Shown here piece by piece: positions 61,982 through 64,000 of a stretch of DNA of 64,000 nucleotides; within the stretch, counting starts at the first letter, position 1, and every line of letters starts with the position of its first letter. The notes under the pieces are model-generated. The model worked only from the letters and a program-made list of their open reading frames with translations, ran no database searches and was not told the origin of the DNA. This DNA is from Gracilimonas sp040117685 (lineage in GTDB: Bacteria; Bacteroidota; Rhodothermia; Balneolales; Balneolaceae): the NCBI RefSeq assembly GCF_040117685.2, contig NZ_JBEDYP020000002.1, forward strand, positions 62,001-126,000. Reading direction: 5' to 3'. Both the position numbers and the translations under genes were made by a program.

Positions 61982-64000
61982 ATGTACCGTACACTTTTAC
62001 TGGCATTCATATTCATCACCGGGACACACACACCTGCTTTAGCGCAGCAAGCCGCTTCTTTAAACGGATACATCACAGATTCTGAAACCGGGGAAACGCT
62101 CATCAGCGCAAATATTGGTTTCAGTGAAATCAATAAAGGCACGGCCTCCAATACCCTTGGGTATTATTCCCTGCCAAACATTCAGCCCGGCACCTATACC
62201 CTTTTTTGCAGTTATGTAGGATATAAGCCATTTCGTCAACAAGTCACCCTTGAGCCCGGAGAGAATCTGAGACTGGATGTTGAGTTGGTTCCCGAAAGTG
62301 TGGAACTTGATGAAATTGTGGTACGCTCCAGCCGGGAGGAAGAAGAGCAGAAGAACATTGGCACCGTTCAGGTTGATGCCAAGCTGATACAGGAGCTCCC
62401 GTCTGTTTTCGAAGCCGATGTATTTCGGTCCATTCAGCTGCTGCCCGGCGTTAAGGCCGCCTCTGATTTTTCGAGTGGTTTGTATATTCGCGGGGGAAGC
62501 CCTGATCAAACCCTGATCCTTTTAGACCGAACCACCGTGTATAACCCCAGTCATTTTTTCGGCTTCTTCTCCACCTTCAACCCCGACGCCATTAAAGATG
62601 TGAGATTATACAAAGGCGGGTACCCGGCAGAGTACGGTGGCCGGTTGGGTTCAGTACTGACGATTTACAACAAAGACGGAAACCGGAATGAGATGGACGG
62701 GACGGCAACCATAGGACTATTGGCTTCCCGGGCTTCGATTGAAGGTCCATACAGCAAAGGCTCGTGGATGTTTTCCGCACGGCGATCAACACTTGAACCC
62801 TTACTTGCCGGACTCCGACAAACTACAGATAACGTTCCCAGTCAATTTTATTTCTATGATGTTAACGGAAAAGTGAATTTCGATGCCACTCAGAACGATA
62901 AGCTCTCCCTAGCCTTCTATGCCGGGCAGGATGAGGTGACTTTTCCTTTTGCTGACGATGCAGAGTTTGACCTGAATTATGGGAATCAGACGCTGAGCGG
63001 TAACTGGACTCATATCTTTTCGGAAAAACTGTTTTCGAATTTCGTTTTAACCGGTTCCCGGTACTTTAACTTTCCGGGTTTTGATTTTGCAGGCACCAAG
63101 TTTAGCCGCTCCAACAACATCTATGATTTTTCCCTGAAAGCCGACCTTGAATATTTACCCGGCAACAACCACACCATCGAAACCGGCATTTGGTCCGGAA
63201 TTTTTACTTTCAAGCTGCAGGATACTTTTGACGGACAGGACACCTTCGGAAGTCGGATTCAAAATCAGTATGCATCATTTTATGTGCAGGATGAATGGCG
63301 GCCCAACGATCAATGGATTTTCACCCCGGGAGTGCGTATGAACTATTTTTCGGATGGCGATTATGTGCGAATTGAACCCCGCTTTTCCATGGAATACCGG
63401 CCGGGAAGCCGGGTACGCCTTCAGGCAGCTTATGGACGATATAACCAGTTCCTGACCCTTGTAACCAACGAAGCTTTTTCCGGCTTTGATGTATGGCTTA
63501 CTTCGGCTGAAGGTGTTTCTCCAGCTTATGGAGATCAATTTGTACTCGGAGCTAAAACCATCCCTTTTGAAGATTATGGCCTCGATGTTGAACTGTATTA
63601 TCGAACCATGGAAGACTTGTTCGAGCTGGATCCTTTCCTTCCCGACGTTGCCGGGCTCTTATATGAAGATTTATTCCGTGTAGGCGATGGAAGCGCCTAC
63701 GGGGTGGAAGTATTTTTTGAAAAAAGAGCCGGTGACTTTACCGGGTTCATCGGTTATACCCTCGGCTATACCTGGAGAAGGTTTCCCGGTTATAACTCTG
63801 AAATAACACAGCAAGGACAAACGGCACGTTTTTACCCGCCAAAATACGACCGCCGGCACGATATAAACCTGGTTGGAAATTATCAGTTAAACGAGCGCTG
63901 GAAAGTTACCGCTTCGTTCAACTTTGCTACCGGTCAGTCTTATACCAAGGTTTTAGGCCGATACGTGCAGCTTGATCTTCCCTGGACTTTTGATGACCGG
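61982..64000 (+). CDS. TonB-dependent receptor with CarboxypepD-like domain, cut by window end
   Basis: At least 673 residues are read from ATG 61982 with no stop before the window edge. The signal ends HTPALAQ. A carboxypeptidase-D-like domain follows (about 27-105: LNGYITDSETGETLISANIG, YTLFCSYVGYKPF). The plug has VFRSIQLLPGVKAASDFSSG, LYIRGGSPDQTLILLDRT and GGYPAEYGGRLGSVL, then barrel strands to the end. Unlike the receptor at 51364 it has no STN domain, so it would not signal to FecR. The substrate is unknown. Confidence 0.93.
   Translation, partial: MYRTLLLAFIFITGTHTPALAQQAASLNGYITDSETGETLISANIGFSEINKGTASNTLGYYSLPNIQPGTYTLFCSYVGYKPFRQQVTLEPGENLRLDVELVPESVELDEIVVRSSREEEEQKNIGTVQVDAKLIQELPSVFEADVFRSIQLLPGVKAASDFSSGLYIRGGSPDQTLILLDRTTVYNPSHFFGFFSTFNPDAIKDVRLYKGGYPAEYGGRLGSVLTIYNKDGNRNEMDGTATIGLLASRASIEGPYSKGSWMFSARRSTLEPLLAGLRQTTDNVPSQFYFYDVNGKVNFDATQNDKLSLAFYAGQDEVTFPFADDAEFDLNYGNQTLSGNWTHIFSEKLFSNFVLTGSRYFNFPGFDFAGTKFSRSNNIYDFSLKADLEYLPGNNHTIETGIWSGIFTFKLQDTFDGQDTFGSRIQNQYASFYVQDEWRPNDQWIFTPGVRMNYFSDGDYVRIEPRFSMEYRPGSRVRLQAAYGRYNQFLTLVTNEAFSGFDVWLTSAEGVSPAYGDQFVLGAKTIPFEDYGLDVELYYRTMEDLFELDPFLPDVAGLLYEDLFRVGDGSAYGVEVFFEKRAGDFTGFIGYTLGYTWRRFPGYNSEITQQGQTARFYPPKYDRRHDINLVGNYQLNERWKVTASFNFATGQSYTKVLGRYVQLDLPWTFDDR

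Overview
The window looks like a chromosomal segment of a Bacteroidota/Balneolota-type bacterium; a marine or halophilic Balneolaceae member is my best guess. That is inferred from moderate GC, secreted proteins whose signal peptides end in FAQ/YAQ, a FecR plus STN-type TonB-receptor locus, ABC permease-M1 peptidase fusions, and scarce Shine-Dalgarno sites. There is no rRNA operon. The RNA genes are one tRNA-Asn(GTT) and tmRNA (ssrA), both on the minus strand.

Region 1 (19-5755) is an integron. A tyrosine integrase of the IntI type, read leftward, is followed by an attI-like zone and five rightward gene cassettes. Four complete attC sites and one attC stub are visible, and the cassette ends match their own attC R'' sequences. 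The first cassette holds a TIR-like (ThsB/DUF1863-type) gene coupled to a three-helix membrane protein with an extra N-terminal domain. This is a candidate anti-phage signal/effector pair and the most interesting item here. The other four cassettes are toxin-antitoxin pairs: Phd/RelE, two CHP02574-type/ParE (one toxin frameshifted) and HigBA. The distal end has decayed into a ParE pseudogene next to a DUF1428 gene.

Region 2 (6160-20 kb) is mostly housekeeping: a zinc-dead M1-like protein with HEAT-like repeats coupled to hisN, two YceI proteins around an outer-membrane barrel, a membrane MutS-like ATPase, a WlbB-like acetyltransferase, Smr, Dabb, folE, cysS-yidD and hisI. Region 3 (20-34 kb) is accessory. 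Two paralogous TolB-like/TPR/AraC-HTH regulators bracket hydrolases, a DUF4386 protein, an MDR reductase and a Vat-like acetyltransferase, followed by a secreted DJ-1/PfpI-TPR protein. Region 4 (34-54 kb) carries an ABC ATPase with a permease-aminopeptidase fusion, tRNA-Asn, truA, guaC, a DinB-like protein, penicillin acylase, an M16 peptidase, an apparently frameshifted M23 peptidase, and an ECF sigma / lipoprotein / FecR / TonB-receptor locus. Region 5 (54-64 kb) has ridA, a DUF559 nuclease gene between two near-identical 0.2-kb repeats, a divergent pair of sensory kinases, tmRNA, a DUF72 gene, and a TonB-dependent receptor cut by the window end.

The spaces between genes are rich in repeats. 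At least eight places contain degenerate arrays with a strict 7-nt period but different unit sequences, several built as inverted halves. At least three other dispersed families (about 130, 190 and 220 bp) recur in the window. All names come from reading motifs by eye; no database search was run.
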